Assembly: GCA_025937115.1 (NCBI GenBank)
Contig: JAICSB010000091.1
Span: forward strand, 1-9,885
Origin: Pseudonocardiaceae bacterium
Lineage (GTDB): Bacteria > Actinomycetota > Actinomycetes > Mycobacteriales > Pseudonocardiaceae
Reading direction: 5' to 3'
Length of the DNA stretch: 9,885 nucleotides
Positions 9,622 through 9,885 of this stretch are shown here, piece after piece (the stretch's first letter is position 1; the number at the start of each line of letters is the position of its first letter). The notes under the pieces were generated by a model. That model was given only the letters and a program-made list of their open reading frames with translations, had not been told where the DNA came from and ran no database searches. The position numbers and the translations under genes are program-made.

Positions 9622-9659
9622 ACAGCCAAGTCTCGCACGGACTCCGTTGCACCCCCCGG

Positions 9660-9685
9660 ACCGCCATTCGGAGCCGAATCGCGGT
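9660..9685. repeat. Palindrome copy 1 upstream of mntA
   Basis: ACCGC-c-ATTCGG-AG-CCGAAT-c-GCGGT: 11 base pairs with one C/C mismatch and a 2-bp centre. Positions 9662-9683 repeat 42 bp away at 9704-9725 with 21 of 22 bases the same. It lies 39-64 bp before the mntA ATG, where an operator would be expected. Confidence 0.85.
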
Positions 9686-9700
9686 TGCAGCCAGAGCGCC

Positions 9701-9728
9701 GATCGCCATTCGGACCCGAATCGCGATC
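9701..9728. repeat. Palindrome copy 2 upstream of mntA
   Basis: GATCGC-c-ATTCGG-AC-CCGAAT-c-GCGATC: 12 base pairs with the same central C/C mismatch as copy 1. Its outer arms differ from copy 1 but remain complementary. Its centre is 42 bp, about four helical turns, from that of copy 1. Confidence 0.85.
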
Positions 9729-9742
9729 CCGGACCCGGGTTC
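9725..9742. repeat. Diverged third palindrome at the end of the upstream gene
   Basis: GA-t-CCCGG-AC-CCGGG-t-TC: 7 pairs with one T/T mismatch, sharing the CGG-AC-CCG centre of copy 2. It overlaps the stop codon of the right-edge gene, so it could also serve as a weak terminator for that gene. No U-tract follows. Confidence 0.5.
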
Positions 9743-9884
9743 AACCGGCGATGCGGGCCAGTTGGGCTGAGAGGTGGGGCTGCAGGGGTAGGCCGCGCAG
9801 GGCGCGTTCTTCGGCGTAGACGAGGTCACCATTTTCCAAGATGCCGTATAGCCGGGCCGCCGCAGTGGTCTCGCGGGCCGTGTC
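9741..9884 (-). CDS. Unrecognised gene, C-terminal 47 codons only
   Basis: The frame enters from the right edge with no visible start and ends at TGA (9743-9741). It encodes [20 protein letters not shown] followed by a leucine- and arginine-rich end, [10 protein letters not shown]. About three quarters of the codons end in G or C, as in the neighbouring real genes, which supports coding. I do not recognise the family and assign no function. It points the same way as mntA and stops 119 bp before it. Confidence 0.55.
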   Translation of the reverse strand, partial: DTARETTAAARLYGILENGDLVYAEERALRGLPLQPHLSAQLARIAG

Positions 9885-9885
9885 G

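Noticed and set aside
9622..9744. A 41-residue N-terminal extension of MntA
   Set aside because: It consists of translated palindrome repeats (RFGSEWRS twice) and overlaps the upstream stop region; the ATG at 9621 gives the normal family length.
9034..9819. A 261-codon plus-strand frame across mntA-hepT
   Set aside because: It covers the complement of two genes with complete family motifs and runs through the palindromes; no ribosome binding site or domain seen.

Overview
High-GC DNA whose WhiA, YvcK and UvrC sequences, together with the gene order uvrC-rapZ-yvcK-whiA-gap-pgk-tpiA, point to an actinobacterium. WhiA reads closer to the Streptomyces type than the mycobacterial type. Every gene I can support lies on the minus strand, so biological order runs from high to low coordinates. 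I cannot name the genus.

Layout in transcription order. (1) 9741-9884: the last 47 codons of an unrecognised gene entering from the right edge. (2) 9622-9740: a short intergenic stretch holding two near-identical palindromes 42 bp apart, plus a third, diverged one. (3) 9621-8826: an overlapping mntA-hepT pair, a type VII toxin-antitoxin system of a minimal nucleotidyltransferase and a HEPN RNase. (4) 8765-3913/2942: a tightly packed run of five genes, a class 1-like dihydroorotate dehydrogenase homologue, uvrC, rapZ, yvcK and whiA. Each junction overlaps by 4 to 10 nt, so they are very likely one translationally coupled operon joining a flavin oxidoreductase, nucleotide excision repair, a P-loop regulator, the YvcK envelope/morphology factor and the WhiA regulator. 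(5) 2941-2819: a terminator-like hairpin and a candidate promoter. (6) 2818-1: the glycolytic operon gap-pgk-tpiA, with tpiA cut by the left edge.

The most striking non-gene signal is a perfect, gapless 46-bp palindrome at 7772-7817. It forms codons 317-331 of the dehydrogenase gene, and its outer edge contributes three of the four bases of the uvrC Shine-Dalgarno sequence. In RNA it would be a roughly 21-bp hairpin that could hide the uvrC ribosome binding site until the upstream gene is translated. Other points of interest are a triple 14-bp repeat that builds the gap stop, the spacer and the pgk start; compensatory changes in the palindromes before mntA; and an isoleucine encoded by ATA in place of a normally conserved lysine in GAPDH. 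I do not see a wholly new multi-gene system. The closest candidates are the palindrome-uvrC arrangement and the palindromes controlling or bordering mntA-hepT.
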